Positions 33,573 through 43,232 are shown, counted from the stretch's first letter. The stretch is DNA of 64,000 nt from CAYRJD01 sp965205925 (GCA_965205925.1 OZ242183.1:744001-808000), one strand, 5' to 3'. The notes: generated from the sequence alone by a model not told the origin. Translations and numbers: made by a program.

Positions 33573-34641
33573 AGGCACAACCGGTGAAAGCTCGCCCTAT
33601 GAAAACAAAGTAGCTGCGACTGTTTTGGGGTGGGAAAAGCATTCACGGCAGCCCTTAGAACCACCTAAAGGTTTTGGTATCAGCCGAGTAGCGGTCGGCC
33701 ATCGCGGAGCGTTTGAACTAATAGGCCCGTTCGGCTACTTCACGGCATCTTTAGAATCAGGGCTGAGGCGAAAGGCTCGCTCGCCACAAGATTTCCCAGC
33801 GGTCGGTGATTGGGTAGTTCACGAGCTGGCGCCAAGCCATGACCGACGAGTTGCTTTGACGGAGTTGCTGGAGCGACGTTCGGTGCTGATGCGTAGAGCG
33901 GCCGGACACAAGCCAGTCCCACAGATTGTCGCTGCCAACGTGGATGTGATGGGGGTAGTTACAACTACCGAACTGTTGACAACAGGAGCTGACAACGAGA
34001 ACGGACACCGGCTTGAGCGTTACCTGGTTGCGGCGGCTCAGGGAGGCATACAGGCGGTACTGGTGGTAAACAAGGCCGACTTAGCCGAGCCTGATCTGAC
34101 AGCCCTCAAGCGACGTTTTGCGTCTGCTGCTGATCCGGTTGAGGTGCTGGTCACCAGCACAGTTACTGGAGCTGGAGTTAGTGAACTAGCTGGATTGGCA
34201 GCCAATGGTTCAACGCTTGCGCTGGCAGGAGCATCTGGCGTGGGAAAGTCGTCTCTGGTGAATTGTTTGCTTGGGCGCGAGGCTGTGACGGTGGGATCGG
34301 TAGGTGCGAGCGGAGGCGGGCGGCATACAACTATTAGGCGAGAGTTGTTCGTGGTGTCTGACTCTGCGTCTGACACTGCATCGGATTCAGCGGCTGGCGC
34401 CGCGTTAGGCACAGTTATCGACACTCCAGGGCTGGCGGATTTAATCCCCTGGACAAACGGCTCCACGATCGGCTTAGACCATGTGTTTGCCGACGTTGCT
34501 CTACTTTCTCAACAATGCCACTTCTCAGATTGCTCGCACAACCGTGAGCCTAAATGTGCGGTGCGTGATGCGGTTGAACGTGGTCTCCTGGCAGCGAGAC
34601 GACTGGATATTTATTTGACCTTGGCGCAAGATCGTGATTAG
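33565..34641 (+). CDS. rsgA: Ribosome small subunit-dependent GTPase A
   Basis: 358 residues: N-terminal OB fold, circularly permuted GTPase with motif order G4 (NKADL), G1 (GASGVGKSSL), G3 (DTPGLAD), and a C-terminal zinc site (CHFSDCSHNREPKC). It assists late 30S maturation. A Ser/Asp/Ala insert (SDSASDTASDSAAGAALG) lies between the switch region (GGGRHTT) and G3. GTG 33565 overlaps the lipoprotein gene by 8 bp. Confidence 0.93.
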   Translation: MDEGTTGESSPYENKVAATVLGWEKHSRQPLEPPKGFGISRVAVGHRGAFELIGPFGYFTASLESGLRRKARSPQDFPAVGDWVVHELAPSHDRRVALTELLERRSVLMRRAAGHKPVPQIVAANVDVMGVVTTTELLTTGADNENGHRLERYLVAAAQGGIQAVLVVNKADLAEPDLTALKRRFASAADPVEVLVTSTVTGAGVSELAGLAANGSTLALAGASGVGKSSLVNCLLGREAVTVGSVGASGGGRHTTIRRELFVVSDSASDTASDSAAGAALGTVIDTPGLADLIPWTNGSTIGLDHVFADVALLSQQCHFSDCSHNREPKCAVRDAVERGLLAARRLDIYLTLAQDRD

Positions 34642-34675
34642 AAGGGTTAGCTAGTAGTTGCCTAGCAATGGCTTG

Positions 34676-35461
34676 CTATTTCCCTTTGAACTGTGCTTGG
34701 CGCTTGTTCAGAAAAGCATCCACACCTTCGCGATAGTCCTCGCTCTCGTAGCACGCGCGAATCATTGCATCTACCTCTGTGAAGTCGCGATCGCGGTCAG
34801 GTCTTGACAACTGACGCACGGCTGCTTTGGCTGCGGCGATGGTCATGGGAGCGTTTTGTGCGATGCGATCCGCCCAATCTGCAACGGCACTGTCCAGGTC
34901 GACTTTGGGAACGACTCGATTAACCAAGCCCATCTGCAATGCTTCCTCCGCATCAAATCGGCTGGCCATAAAGAAGATGCGTTTAGCTGCCGACGGACCT
35001 ACCAAACTAACCAGCGTGCCGATCCCTGAGTGCTCGTAACCAAGACCTAGTCGTGCGGCCGGGATGGCGAACTGAGCGTCGTCGGCTGCCACGCGAATGT
35101 CAGCATTAAGAGCGACCGCTAAACCGCCTCCGATGCAAAACCCGTGAATTGCCGCGATTAAAGGCTTGTTCATACCGCTTAATGCTTTGTGGGCGGCATT
35201 GGTTGCGTCGTAGTAGCTGTTATTGCGGTCAGCGTTTGAACGGTTTTCAGCAAATTGAGAGATGTCTGCGCCAGCTGCGAAGGCAATCTCACCAGCACCG
35301 CGCATCACCACCACTTTGATGTCGTGATCACTTGCCAGTTCATCGGCGCCGTCAGCCAGCTCTCTCCACATGTTGGCGCTGATTGCGTTACGGCGCTCGG
35401 GTTGGTCAAGAATTATTTGACCGATGTGGCCATCTCGCCTGATATGTATTTGTCCACTCAC
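34676..35461 (-). CDS. Enoyl-CoA hydratase/isomerase family protein
   Basis: About 261-residue crotonase-fold protein. Oxyanion-hole segments are IAFAAGADISQF and AIHGFCIGGGLAVALNADIRVA, followed by the LGLGYEHSGIG loop and the C-terminal RQAQFKGK. A standard catalytic Glu position cannot be confirmed by eye. I chose GTG 35461 (SGQIHIRRDG), where family similarity begins; the frame extends to 35542 without a recognisable domain. It is divergent from the DUF3048 lipoprotein gene. Confidence 0.85.
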   Translation of the reverse strand: MSGQIHIRRDGHIGQIILDQPERRNAISANMWRELADGADELASDHDIKVVVMRGAGEIAFAAGADISQFAENRSNADRNNSYYDATNAAHKALSGMNKPLIAAIHGFCIGGGLAVALNADIRVAADDAQFAIPAARLGLGYEHSGIGTLVSLVGPSAAKRIFFMASRFDAEEALQMGLVNRVVPKVDLDSAVADWADRIAQNAPMTIAAAKAAVRQLSRPDRDRDFTEVDAMIRACYESEDYREGVDAFLNKRQAQFKGK

Positions 35462-35573
35462 GGCAGTGAGAGTACAAGCGAGCGCGACAAACGAGTGCGA
35501 AGTATCTAGCAATACTGATACTGCGCGTGCCGTCAACATCAAGGGTTGCCTTAGCTACAGTGCGGGGAGTCCG

Positions 35574-36872
35574 ATGAGAGTTCAGCAACACCGAACTATT
35601 TCGAAATCAGAGTTGGAGACGACAAAGCAGCGAACACCACAGCGTCTGGCAAAACAGCTGTACGTGCTTGCCGGTGTGTGCTCTCTAGTGGCATTTTCAT
35701 GTGCACCAGGACTAGACGGAGTTAATGCTGCCGCAGACTCAGAAACCGGTGGCGCAGTTTCTGCTTTAGCTTCCGGTGACCCGTCTGGCAGCGATTCTGT
35801 TAATGGCGTTAATGGCACAGACAACGACGACTCAGGGCTAGACGCAGGTGGTACTTCTGCTAGCGAGGCACAACAAGATCAAGTCAGGCAAACAACAACC
35901 ACCTCAGGCTCTGCACCCCTGAAGATCTGGCCACTGTCTGGCTCGGTGGCCACAACGCCGCAAGCAAGCACTGCCGCGTCACCAACACGACCGGCGGTTG
36001 TAGTCAAAATCGACAACCACGAACAGGCTCGGCCGCAGTTTGGAATAAATGAAGCCGATCTCGTTTATGAACAGATCGTTGAATTCGGGTTGACTCGTTT
36101 CGCAGCAGTGTTCCACAGCGCCGACGTAGACATGGTCGGTCCGGTCCGTTCGGTCCGTACAAGCGATTATGCATTGCTGACAAATCTGGGCGTGCCCTTG
36201 TTTGCCAATAGCGGTGGTTCAGGAGAAGTACTGGCTGGTTTGAGCGAGATCGACGTTGTGAATGTTGGCTCTCACGTCAATTTTTCTGCCTATTGGCGAC
36301 AGCCTGGCCGGCGAGCTCCTTACAACTTGATGACAAACACCACGAATCTACGAGAGGTTGTGGCTTCTGGTCGCACAAGTACATCTACAACTCCTGTCGC
36401 GAGCGGTCCTAGTGCGCCGTTGTTTGATTTCCAGCCGGCACCAACTGGCGCTAGTTCAAGCGGGGTAAACGGGACTAATCAAGCAAACTCAGTAAGAGGT
36501 GTTGATCTGGACTTTGGCGGCACCAAGGTGAACTACCGCTGGCAGCCAGATGCAAATGCTTGGTGGCGCACTCAAAACGGAGTGTTTCATCTAGACAATC
36601 ACGGTCAAGTAGTGGCACCACAAAACATCATCGTGCAGTTCGTTGTTTATAGCCGCAGTGTGTTTGATCCTCGATCACCACAGGCGGAGCTGCTCGGTCA
36701 AGGAGAAGCGTGGGTCTTTACTAACGGTGAGCTTGTGAGCGGCAACTGGAAACGCACCACGGCTAACGACAACACAATATTTACCGATTTGAATGGAGAC
36801 ACCATTTTGCTGGCACCCGGGAAAACCTGGGTAGCCCTAGCTCGTGTAGGTCAAGCCACCGTAGCTAGATAG
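35574..36872 (+). CDS. DUF3048 (YerB-like) lipoprotein
   Basis: About 432 residues. N-terminal hydrophobic segment ending in LVAFSC (Cys43), a Ser/Gly/Asn-rich linker, then the DUF3048 domain: RPAVVVKIDNHEQARPQFG, INEADLVYEQIVEFGLTRFAAVFHS, GPVRSVRTSDYALL and the C-terminal half with GKTWVALARVG. The function of this family is not established. ATG 35574 follows ggggag at a suitable distance; the frame back to 35424 has no domain support. A 9-bp duplication (gttaatggc twice, near 35800) lies in the linker. Confidence 0.87.
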   Translation: MRVQQHRTISKSELETTKQRTPQRLAKQLYVLAGVCSLVAFSCAPGLDGVNAAADSETGGAVSALASGDPSGSDSVNGVNGTDNDDSGLDAGGTSASEAQQDQVRQTTTTSGSAPLKIWPLSGSVATTPQASTAASPTRPAVVVKIDNHEQARPQFGINEADLVYEQIVEFGLTRFAAVFHSADVDMVGPVRSVRTSDYALLTNLGVPLFANSGGSGEVLAGLSEIDVVNVGSHVNFSAYWRQPGRRAPYNLMTNTTNLREVVASGRTSTSTTPVASGPSAPLFDFQPAPTGASSSGVNGTNQANSVRGVDLDFGGTKVNYRWQPDANAWWRTQNGVFHLDNHGQVVAPQNIIVQFVVYSRSVFDPRSPQAELLGQGEAWVFTNGELVSGNWKRTTANDNTIFTDLNGDTILLAPGKTWVALARVGQATVAR

Positions 36873-36892
36873 AAGCCCAACGTAGTGAACTA

Positions 36893-37684
36893 TTAGCTAC
36901 CGGTCTGCGGCTGGATAGGAATCCACGAAGCGTCTCGCCTTTCGCGAAACGCAGCAATGCCTTCTTTTGCTTCATCTTCTCGAAATAACCTCTGGCTGGT
37001 TTCGGTCGTCCATTCCCATGCCTCGTGTCGTGGCATTTGCGGTACTCGTGTTACCAGCTGCTTCGCTGTCGCTAAAGCATTAGGACCGCCGCGCACGAGC
37101 TTGTCAACCACTTCTTGAGTGGCGGCATCTAGTTCATCACGCTCAACGGCATGATTTATCAGTCCCACCTCCGCTGCTCGAGCGGCCGGAATGCGTTCTC
37201 CGCTTAAGAACAGTTCGCTGGCATCGGCACGCCGCAACTTTGGAAGACAAACAACAGAAATCACTGCAGGTGCTACTCCGATGCGAACTTCGGTGAAGGC
37301 CAGTATTACATCGTTTGCAGCAACAGAAATGTCTGGCGCAGCTGCAAACCCCACACCACCACCGGTGCAGTGACCAGCGATGCGTCCGACCACAGGTTTA
37401 GGACAGGTCATGATGGTTTCAAGAATCTGCACGAAATTGTGGCGAGACTTTGGCGCCTTAACTCCGGGCTGGCTGGCCTTCAAATCCGCTCCCGCGCAAA
37501 ACGTGTTACCCACGTTGGTAAACAAAATTACCCGCACGCCCGGGTCGGCCTGGGCGGCTGCTAGATGATCACCCACGCCATCGACCAGCTCAACGCTAAG
37601 AGCGTTGCGATTGTCTGGGCTGTTTAGCGTGATGGTGGCAACTCCGCCTGAAACTTCATAGAGCGCTGCATCAGATGTACTCAC
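36893..37684 (-). CDS. Enoyl-CoA hydratase/isomerase family protein
   Basis: 263-residue crotonase. Signature segments: ITLNSPDNRNALSVELVDG, NTFCAGADLKA, GRIAGHCTGGGVGFAAAPDISVA, FTEVRIGVAPAVIS and the LFREDEAKEGIAAFRERRDASW C-terminus typical of acyl-CoA catabolism hydratases. Substrate unknown. It is divergent from the mscS-like gene with only a 39-bp gap. Confidence 0.88.
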   Translation of the reverse strand: MSTSDAALYEVSGGVATITLNSPDNRNALSVELVDGVGDHLAAAQADPGVRVILFTNVGNTFCAGADLKASQPGVKAPKSRHNFVQILETIMTCPKPVVGRIAGHCTGGGVGFAAAPDISVAANDVILAFTEVRIGVAPAVISVVCLPKLRRADASELFLSGERIPAARAAEVGLINHAVERDELDAATQEVVDKLVRGGPNALATAKQLVTRVPQMPRHEAWEWTTETSQRLFREDEAKEGIAAFRERRDASWIPIQPQTGS

Positions 37685-37723
37685 GGCACTGAAGCTAATC
37701 GCGTATCTACCTAAGCTGCCGCA

Positions 37724-38824
37724 ATGATCTCGCTCGCAGCACAGACTTTTTCAGCTTTTTCAGCTCAAGCCGTAACTGATGGAACCGCGGTTGCGGTAGC
37801 GGACACGCTCTTTGAAGCCTGCGGCGCGGACCCTTCATGGATGTGCCGTCAAGTATTTGACTTGACTGACAACGCCGCTATCGCTTCGCTGGTGGGTTGG
37901 CTGGTTGAAAGACCGCTAAAGATCGTGATGATCTTGTTGCTGGCTTGGCTTGCTCGCCGTGTAGCACATCGTGGTGTCGACCGCTTGGTGAATCAGCTGA
38001 TGAAAGATCGCAAAACAGAGGCCGAAATCGAGCAAAGTGAATACAAGGGCAAGACAGATGTGCTTTCGCCGGCGATGATGGCACGTCGGCTCAGCTCGTT
38101 GCGTGAACGCAGCGAGCGTTCACGCCAGAGAGCTCAAACATTGGGAACCCTGTTTAAGAGCGTCACCACCGCAGTTGTAGGCAGCGTGGCAATTTTCATG
38201 GTGCTGGGAGAACTAGGCGTGAACCTAGGTCCGTTGATTGCGGGCGCCGGCATCTTGGGTGTGGCGATTGGCTTTGGTTCCCAAGCAGTTGTGGCAGATT
38301 TGCTGACCGGCATTTTCATGCTGATCGAAGATCAGTACGGCGTGGGAGATTCGATTGATGTTGGCGAAGCATCGGGCACGGTGGAGTCGGTCGGTTTGCG
38401 CACAACTCGCATTCGTTCTTTGGACGGCACCTTATGGCACGTGCCAAACGGGGTAATCAAAAGGGTGGGCAACAGAACGCAAGGCTGGGCGCGTGCAGTG
38501 CTTGAAATTGACGTTGCTTATGACACCGACATTGAGCGAGCCATGGATGTGATTAAGGGTGTAGCCGACGAACTCTGGGCCGAACATATTGATGAAATGA
38601 CGATTTTGGAAGAACCAACCATGTCGGGTGTGCAGAATCTAGGAGCGGACGGCGTCACGATTCGTTTGGTGGTCAAGACTGAGCCATCTGAGCAATGGGG
38701 TACTAGCCGTGAGCTGCGCAAGCGCATAAAGAAAGCGCTAGATGAGGCTGGTATCGAGATTCCGTTTCCGCAGAGAACCATTTGGGTGCGCAACGAAGGA
38801 GCTAGCTCGCCGGAGCCAGCCTGA
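37724..38824 (+). CDS. MscS-family mechanosensitive channel
   Basis: 366 residues. An N-terminal extracytoplasmic segment, a membrane helix near 60-80, a basic linker, a helix near 140-160, and the pore helix/beta domain signature LIAGAGILGVAIGFGSQAVVADLLTGIFMLIEDQYGVGDSI, followed by GTVESVGLRTTRIRSLDGTLWHVPNGVI. It releases osmolytes under hypo-osmotic stress. A 9-bp tandem duplication (ctttttcag) falls near its 5' end. The 3' end overlaps the convergent valS gene by 23 bp. Confidence 0.9.
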   Translation: MISLAAQTFSAFSAQAVTDGTAVAVADTLFEACGADPSWMCRQVFDLTDNAAIASLVGWLVERPLKIVMILLLAWLARRVAHRGVDRLVNQLMKDRKTEAEIEQSEYKGKTDVLSPAMMARRLSSLRERSERSRQRAQTLGTLFKSVTTAVVGSVAIFMVLGELGVNLGPLIAGAGILGVAIGFGSQAVVADLLTGIFMLIEDQYGVGDSIDVGEASGTVESVGLRTTRIRSLDGTLWHVPNGVIKRVGNRTQGWARAVLEIDVAYDTDIERAMDVIKGVADELWAEHIDEMTILEEPTMSGVQNLGADGVTIRLVVKTEPSEQWGTSRELRKRIKKALDEAGIEIPFPQRTIWVRNEGASSPEPA

Positions 38825-41426
38825 CGTTCACTGTGTCCGGGCTTGCTGGGTCTGGCGCAAGAATCAGTTCGGTGATGTGACCGGCGTCAATTAAGTCATT
38901 ACGAGAGCCCTCTAATATCGCCATCCGTTCAGGAGTGCCTCGCACCTCAACGCGTTCAGCGACTGCTTTCAGAGGCTGCTTCGCTTCGGTCTTTGCGCGA
39001 CGAACTTCGCTGAGTACCGCAGCGGTTAGCGCGACTGCGTTTGGTTCGTCGACCGGCTGGTTGTGCCGGGTTTGCTGCAGCGGCTCGGACTTAGGCCAGC
39101 TCGCTTGATGGATCGAACCTAGCTGCCACCAACTCCAAACCTCCTCGGTAACAAACGGCATAAACGGTGCGAATAACCGCAGCTGTGTATCGAGTGCAAC
39201 TTTGAGCGCGGTTTGCGCTGATTCTGCTGCCTCTGGCCCCTGAGAGCCATAGGCGCGACCCTTCACTAATTCCACATAGTCGTTTGTAAAGCCCCAGAAG
39301 AATTGCTCGGTGCGTTCTAGAGCGCGCGCATAGTCAAAGTTTTGAAATGCATCACTGGCGGCGTCAACTACGTCGGCCAAGTCGGCTAGCAGAGCCGCGT
39401 CTAGCGGGCTAGTGATTTTGTCGAAGTCTGTAGCGGCTTTGTTGTCTTCTGCGGCCGTACCGAGGTTCAGCACAAAGCGGGAAGCGTTCAGAATCTTTAC
39501 CGCCAAGCGGCGGCCGATCTTCATCTGACCCTCGTCAAACGTTGTGTCAGTTCCAGGCCGACCGCTAGCCGCCCAGTAACGCACCGCATCGGATCCGTAC
39601 TGCTCCAACAGTCCCAGCGGCGTAACCACGTTGCCTTTGGATTTTGACATCTTCTTGCGATCCGGATCGAGAATCCAACCAGACAGAGTGCAGTTCCCCC
39701 ATGGAGCGGTGTTCTCGGCCAAATGCGATCGCACCATCGTTGAAAAAAGCCAAGTGCGGATGATGTCGTGTCCTTGCGGACGCATGTCCATTGGAAAAGT
39801 ACGTTGCCACAGATCGTCATCTTCGCCCCAGCCGCATGCGATCTGGGGAGTCAATGACGACGTAGCCCAAGTGTCCATCACGTCAACCTCTCCGCTGAAA
39901 CCACCCGGTTGGTTGCGTTGATCTTCGTCATAGCCGGGCGGAGTGTGTGAAGAAGGATCAATCGGCAGAGTGTCCTCATCCGGGGTGATCACCATGTCAT
40001 TGATCCGGACGCCTTTGTCGTTTAACGGGTACCAGAGCGGAATAGGTACTCCGAAGTAGCGCTGTCGGCTAATCAACCAGTCGCCAGTGAGACCTTCTAC
40101 CCAGTTGGTGTAACGACTCTGCATGTAAGACGGATGCCAGGTCATCTCATCCCCGCGTTTGACGAGCTCTACTCGCAAATCAGAATCACGTCCGCCGTTG
40201 CGGATATACCACTGTCGGCTTGTGACGATCTCCAACGGTTTGTCACCTTTTTCGAAGAACTTCACCGCATGAGTTATCGGCTCTGGTTCGCTTAACAAAG
40301 CACCGGCTTCACGTAACAACTCCACCATTTCAGCCTTGGCGCTGTAAATGGTTTTGCCAGCGAGTCGTTTGAAAGCTGCAACAGCACTAGGAGTTGAAAT
40401 GACCGACGGCGGCTCAGCGAGCACGCGACCGCGTCGGTCAAGTATCGGTTGCACCGGCAGGTCAAGCTCGCGCCACCAGATCACGTCGGTGGTGTCTCCG
40501 AACGTGCAAATCATGGCTATGCCTGAACCTTTCTCAGGATCGGCCAACGGGTGCGCCAGTATTGGCACTTCTACGTCAAATACTGGCGAACAGGCTGTAC
40601 TGCCAAATAATGGTTGGTAGCGGTCGTCGTCGGGATGAGCCACCAGCGCTACACAGCTGGCGATGAGCTCGGGCCTAGTGGTAGCTATTGCAACAGAGCT
40701 GTCGCTCGTGGCTGAACCGTTGAGCTTGAAAGCGATCTGGTGATAAGCGCCCGAGATCTCACGATCCTCCAACTCAGCTTGTGCCACCGCCGTGCCGAAA
40801 GTGGTGTCCCACAGCGAAGGCGCCTCCATTTGGTAGGCCTCACCGGCTGCCAGATTTCTCAAAAATGCTCGCTGAGCCACTCGTTGGCAGCGCTCATTAA
40901 TGGTGGTATAGGTCAGCGACCAATCCACGCTCAGTCCAAGCTGGCGCCACAACTGCTCAAAGACCTTCTCGTCTTCAACCGTCAGCTCGTGGCAAAGTTC
41001 AATGAAGTTGCGGCGAGAAATCGCCAGATCGCCACGTTGCTTTAACGCCTTCGCGTCGCCAGCATCTGCCGGTGGCGTGAAGTCAGAGTCGTAAGCCAGT
41101 GAGGGATCACAGCGCACCCCGTAATAGTTCTGCACACGGCGCTCGGTGGGAAGACCATTGTCGTCCCAGCCCATTGGATAGAAAATCTCCGCGCCAGTCA
41201 TCCGTCGATAGCGGGCGATGGTGTCGGTATGGGTGTAGCTGAAGACGTGCCCTACATGCAGCGATCCGCTGACAGTAGGTGGGGGAGTGTCAATACTGAA
41301 AACCTGGGAGCGATCGGCGGTGCGGTCAAATCGGTAGACGTCTTGGGCATCCCAGCGCTGCGACCACTTTTGTTCGATGCCGTCAATAGTGGGTTTTTCA
41401 GGAATTTTTCCAGGAACTGATGGCAT
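38802..41426 (-). CDS. valS: Valyl-tRNA synthetase
   Basis: About 874 residues. Class I signature HVGH in PPTVSGSLHVGHVFSYTHTD, KMSKS in KKMSKSKGNVVTPLG, and the valine-type CP1 editing domain with TTRPELIASCVALVAHPDD. The protein lacks a long C-terminal coiled coil, unlike E. coli ValS, and resembles the shorter type found in some actinobacteria and archaea. ATG 41426 (MPSVPGK) directly follows ggaggaa; the frame runs on to 41495 without conserved sequence. Confidence 0.95.
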   Translation of the reverse strand: MPSVPGKIPEKPTIDGIEQKWSQRWDAQDVYRFDRTADRSQVFSIDTPPPTVSGSLHVGHVFSYTHTDTIARYRRMTGAEIFYPMGWDDNGLPTERRVQNYYGVRCDPSLAYDSDFTPPADAGDAKALKQRGDLAISRRNFIELCHELTVEDEKVFEQLWRQLGLSVDWSLTYTTINERCQRVAQRAFLRNLAAGEAYQMEAPSLWDTTFGTAVAQAELEDREISGAYHQIAFKLNGSATSDSSVAIATTRPELIASCVALVAHPDDDRYQPLFGSTACSPVFDVEVPILAHPLADPEKGSGIAMICTFGDTTDVIWWRELDLPVQPILDRRGRVLAEPPSVISTPSAVAAFKRLAGKTIYSAKAEMVELLREAGALLSEPEPITHAVKFFEKGDKPLEIVTSRQWYIRNGGRDSDLRVELVKRGDEMTWHPSYMQSRYTNWVEGLTGDWLISRQRYFGVPIPLWYPLNDKGVRINDMVITPDEDTLPIDPSSHTPPGYDEDQRNQPGGFSGEVDVMDTWATSSLTPQIACGWGEDDDLWQRTFPMDMRPQGHDIIRTWLFSTMVRSHLAENTAPWGNCTLSGWILDPDRKKMSKSKGNVVTPLGLLEQYGSDAVRYWAASGRPGTDTTFDEGQMKIGRRLAVKILNASRFVLNLGTAAEDNKAATDFDKITSPLDAALLADLADVVDAASDAFQNFDYARALERTEQFFWGFTNDYVELVKGRAYGSQGPEAAESAQTALKVALDTQLRLFAPFMPFVTEEVWSWWQLGSIHQASWPKSEPLQQTRHNQPVDEPNAVALTAAVLSEVRRAKTEAKQPLKAVAERVEVRGTPERMAILEGSRNDLIDAGHITELILAPDPASPDTVNVRLAPAS

Positions 41427-41433
41427 TTCCTCC
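41427..41433 (-). promoter_or_regulatory. Ribosome-binding site deciding the valS start
   Basis: ggaggaa immediately before ATG 41426 on the minus strand. Spacing is unusually short, but it is the strongest Shine-Dalgarno in the region. Confidence 0.6.
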
Positions 41434-41539
41434 GCACGATACCGGCCAAAAGGCTGATTTTGTGAAGGTTTTTCGATAATCCACACACTTTGCAACGAGC
41501 GCGGTACCTTTAAAGGACAAGCGGGTACATGCTCAAATG

Positions 41540-41569
41540 TTGAACCGTTTGGTCAAACCCGTGGTTCAA
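41540..41569 (+). repeat. Nested inverted repeat in the 5' leader of a small membrane protein gene
   Basis: Outer arms TTGAACC (41540-41546) and GGTTCAA (41563-41569) enclose inner arms GTTTG (41547-41551) and CAAAC (41554-41558). It lies 23 bp before the ATG of the small membrane protein gene and could be an operator or an RNA hairpin. Confidence 0.55.
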
Positions 41570-41591
41570 AAACCGAAGGGGTATTACTCAA

Positions 41592-41948
41592 ATGATGGCA
41601 ACGATTTTCACCTTAATCGTTCTGGGGATGGTGTTCCAGGGCGCAATGATGGTGGTTGACAGTGTCCTTGACACAATCAACGTCAACCCAGTTCTAAAAG
41701 CAATTCCGATCGTCGGCACAAACCTAAATCTGATTTGGGCTTATGCGTTTGTAGCGATTTCTGCAATCAACGGCGGTGGATGGCTTCACGGCATCGGCTT
41801 CGGAGCGACCCTTGAGTTCCTGTCGCTTGGTCGTTTCGGCATGGACGTCGCCACTGCGCTTGCTCTGGTCGCATTTATTCCCGTGCGAGATGCTGCTATC
41901 GGCTTCCTTCGCAATGGCATCGGCTCAATGAGCAATAGCGCCTCCTAG
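41592..41948 (+). CDS. Small integral membrane protein of unknown function
   Basis: 118 residues, almost entirely hydrophobic, with about three membrane segments (residues 4-26, 45-62, 82-100). I do not recognise a family. It is a single-gene unit between divergent valS and a convergent CoA-transferase gene, with a 165-bp leader holding a nested inverted repeat. A short direct repeat, ctcaaatg, occurs in the leader at 41532 and again spanning the start codon region near 41585. Confidence 0.65.
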   Translation: MMATIFTLIVLGMVFQGAMMVVDSVLDTINVNPVLKAIPIVGTNLNLIWAYAFVAISAINGGGWLHGIGFGATLEFLSLGRFGMDVATALALVAFIPVRDAAIGFLRNGIGSMSNSAS

Positions 41949-41976
41949 CCGATAACCAGTACAAGATACGCAAAAC

Positions 41977-43200
41977 TTAAACAGCCACGACGCCGGCTTT
42001 GACTAGCTCGGTCGTCTCGGCTTGCGAATAACCAAGTTCAGCCAACAGCTCAGCACTGTGCTCACCTAGACGGGGGGCGTGGTGATGCAAACCGGTGGGA
42101 GTGGCTGAATAACTCACAGCGTCGTGCACGTAGCGATATGTGCCTTCGCTGGGGTGGTTCTTCATCTGAACAAGGCCGACTGCGGCTAGGTGCGGATCGT
42201 TGTCTAACTCGGCCAGATCGAGCACCGCAGCGGCCGGAATCGAAACCTGCTCGCAGAACTCCAGCCACTCAGCGTTTGTATGAGTGGCTGCTAGCTCTTC
42301 GATAAGCGCATACAGCTCGTCACTATTGGCGATTCGATCGTTGTGCAGGTGAAAACGAGGGTCATCCATTAACTTTGGACGCCCAGCGAACTTAAAAAAC
42401 GCCTCGAAATTGGCGTCGGTGTAGGGCAGCAGACACATCACACCGTCAGCGGTTTTTACGGGGTGACGGTGAGGTGACAAAAGTCGTGGATAGCCAAGCG
42501 GACCGAGCGGCGGTTCGTAGGTAGCGCCGCGATGATGCTCAACCAAGTTAAAAGCAACCATCGTTTCAAGCATCGGCACTTCGATGGTTTGCGCTTCGCC
42601 GGTGCGTTCACGATGCAGCAGTGCGGCCATAACCGCCTGAACGATGTGCAGTCCTACGACCTTGTCTGCTATGACGCCAGGCACATAGCCCGGCTGGCCA
42701 GTAGCGCGGTCAATCAGATTGCTTATGCCTGAGGCAGCCTGGATGACATCGTCGTAGGCCGGCCGGTCACGGTACGGGCCGGAATGGCCGTAACCGTTAG
42801 CGCGGCAATAAATCAGCTGCGGGTTTAACTTTTGCACCGAATCAGAGTCGAGTGCCAGGCGCTCTAGCGCTGTGTGCCGCATGTTGGTTACCAAGACGTC
42901 AGCCGTGGTGACCAGGCGTTGCACTACCTGCTTGCCCTGAGTGCTTTTGAGATCAATCGACAAGGAACGCTTGTTGCGTTGCAGATTGAGACTAAAACCC
43001 GACATGCCCGCGTTGCGAGTGGGCAGAGAGTTTCTCGTGGAGTCGCCAGTAAGAGTTTCTACTCTTACTACGTCCGCCCCGTGATCACCCATCATGCGAG
43101 TGGCTAGCGGCGCCATCAAAATCGTGGTGAGATCAATGATGCGGTACGAAGCAAGAGCTCCTGGCGAAAGGGCTTGCTCGGATCCTGTTTGAGAATGCAT
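41977..43200 (-). CDS. Class III CoA-transferase (CaiB/BaiF family)
   Basis: About 407 residues. Family features: YRIIDLTTILMAPLATRMMGDHGADVVRVE at the N-terminus, RNKRSLSIDLKSTQGKQVVQRLV, ADVLVTNMRHTALERL, and GYGHSGPYRDRPAYDDVIQAASGI, which contains the catalytic Asp region. It transfers CoA between carboxylic acids through a glutamyl/aspartyl thioester; substrates unknown. ATG 43200 (MHSQTG) lies after the upstream gene's stop at 43233; the longer frame to 43362 would lie inside that gene. Confidence 0.88.
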   Translation of the reverse strand: MHSQTGSEQALSPGALASYRIIDLTTILMAPLATRMMGDHGADVVRVETLTGDSTRNSLPTRNAGMSGFSLNLQRNKRSLSIDLKSTQGKQVVQRLVTTADVLVTNMRHTALERLALDSDSVQKLNPQLIYCRANGYGHSGPYRDRPAYDDVIQAASGISNLIDRATGQPGYVPGVIADKVVGLHIVQAVMAALLHRERTGEAQTIEVPMLETMVAFNLVEHHRGATYEPPLGPLGYPRLLSPHRHPVKTADGVMCLLPYTDANFEAFFKFAGRPKLMDDPRFHLHNDRIANSDELYALIEELAATHTNAEWLEFCEQVSIPAAAVLDLAELDNDPHLAAVGLVQMKNHPSEGTYRYVHDAVSYSATPTGLHHHAPRLGEHSAELLAELGYSQAETTELVKAGVVAV

Positions 43201-43232
43201 ACCGGCTATCGAAATTGCTGTGCTCGTTGTAT

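Noticed and set aside
41963..41980. Similarity of gatacgcaaaacttaaa to aatacgcaaaactaaa near 60855
   Set aside because: The shared core is only about 12 bp, and without more copies it could be chance; not supported as a dispersed repeat.
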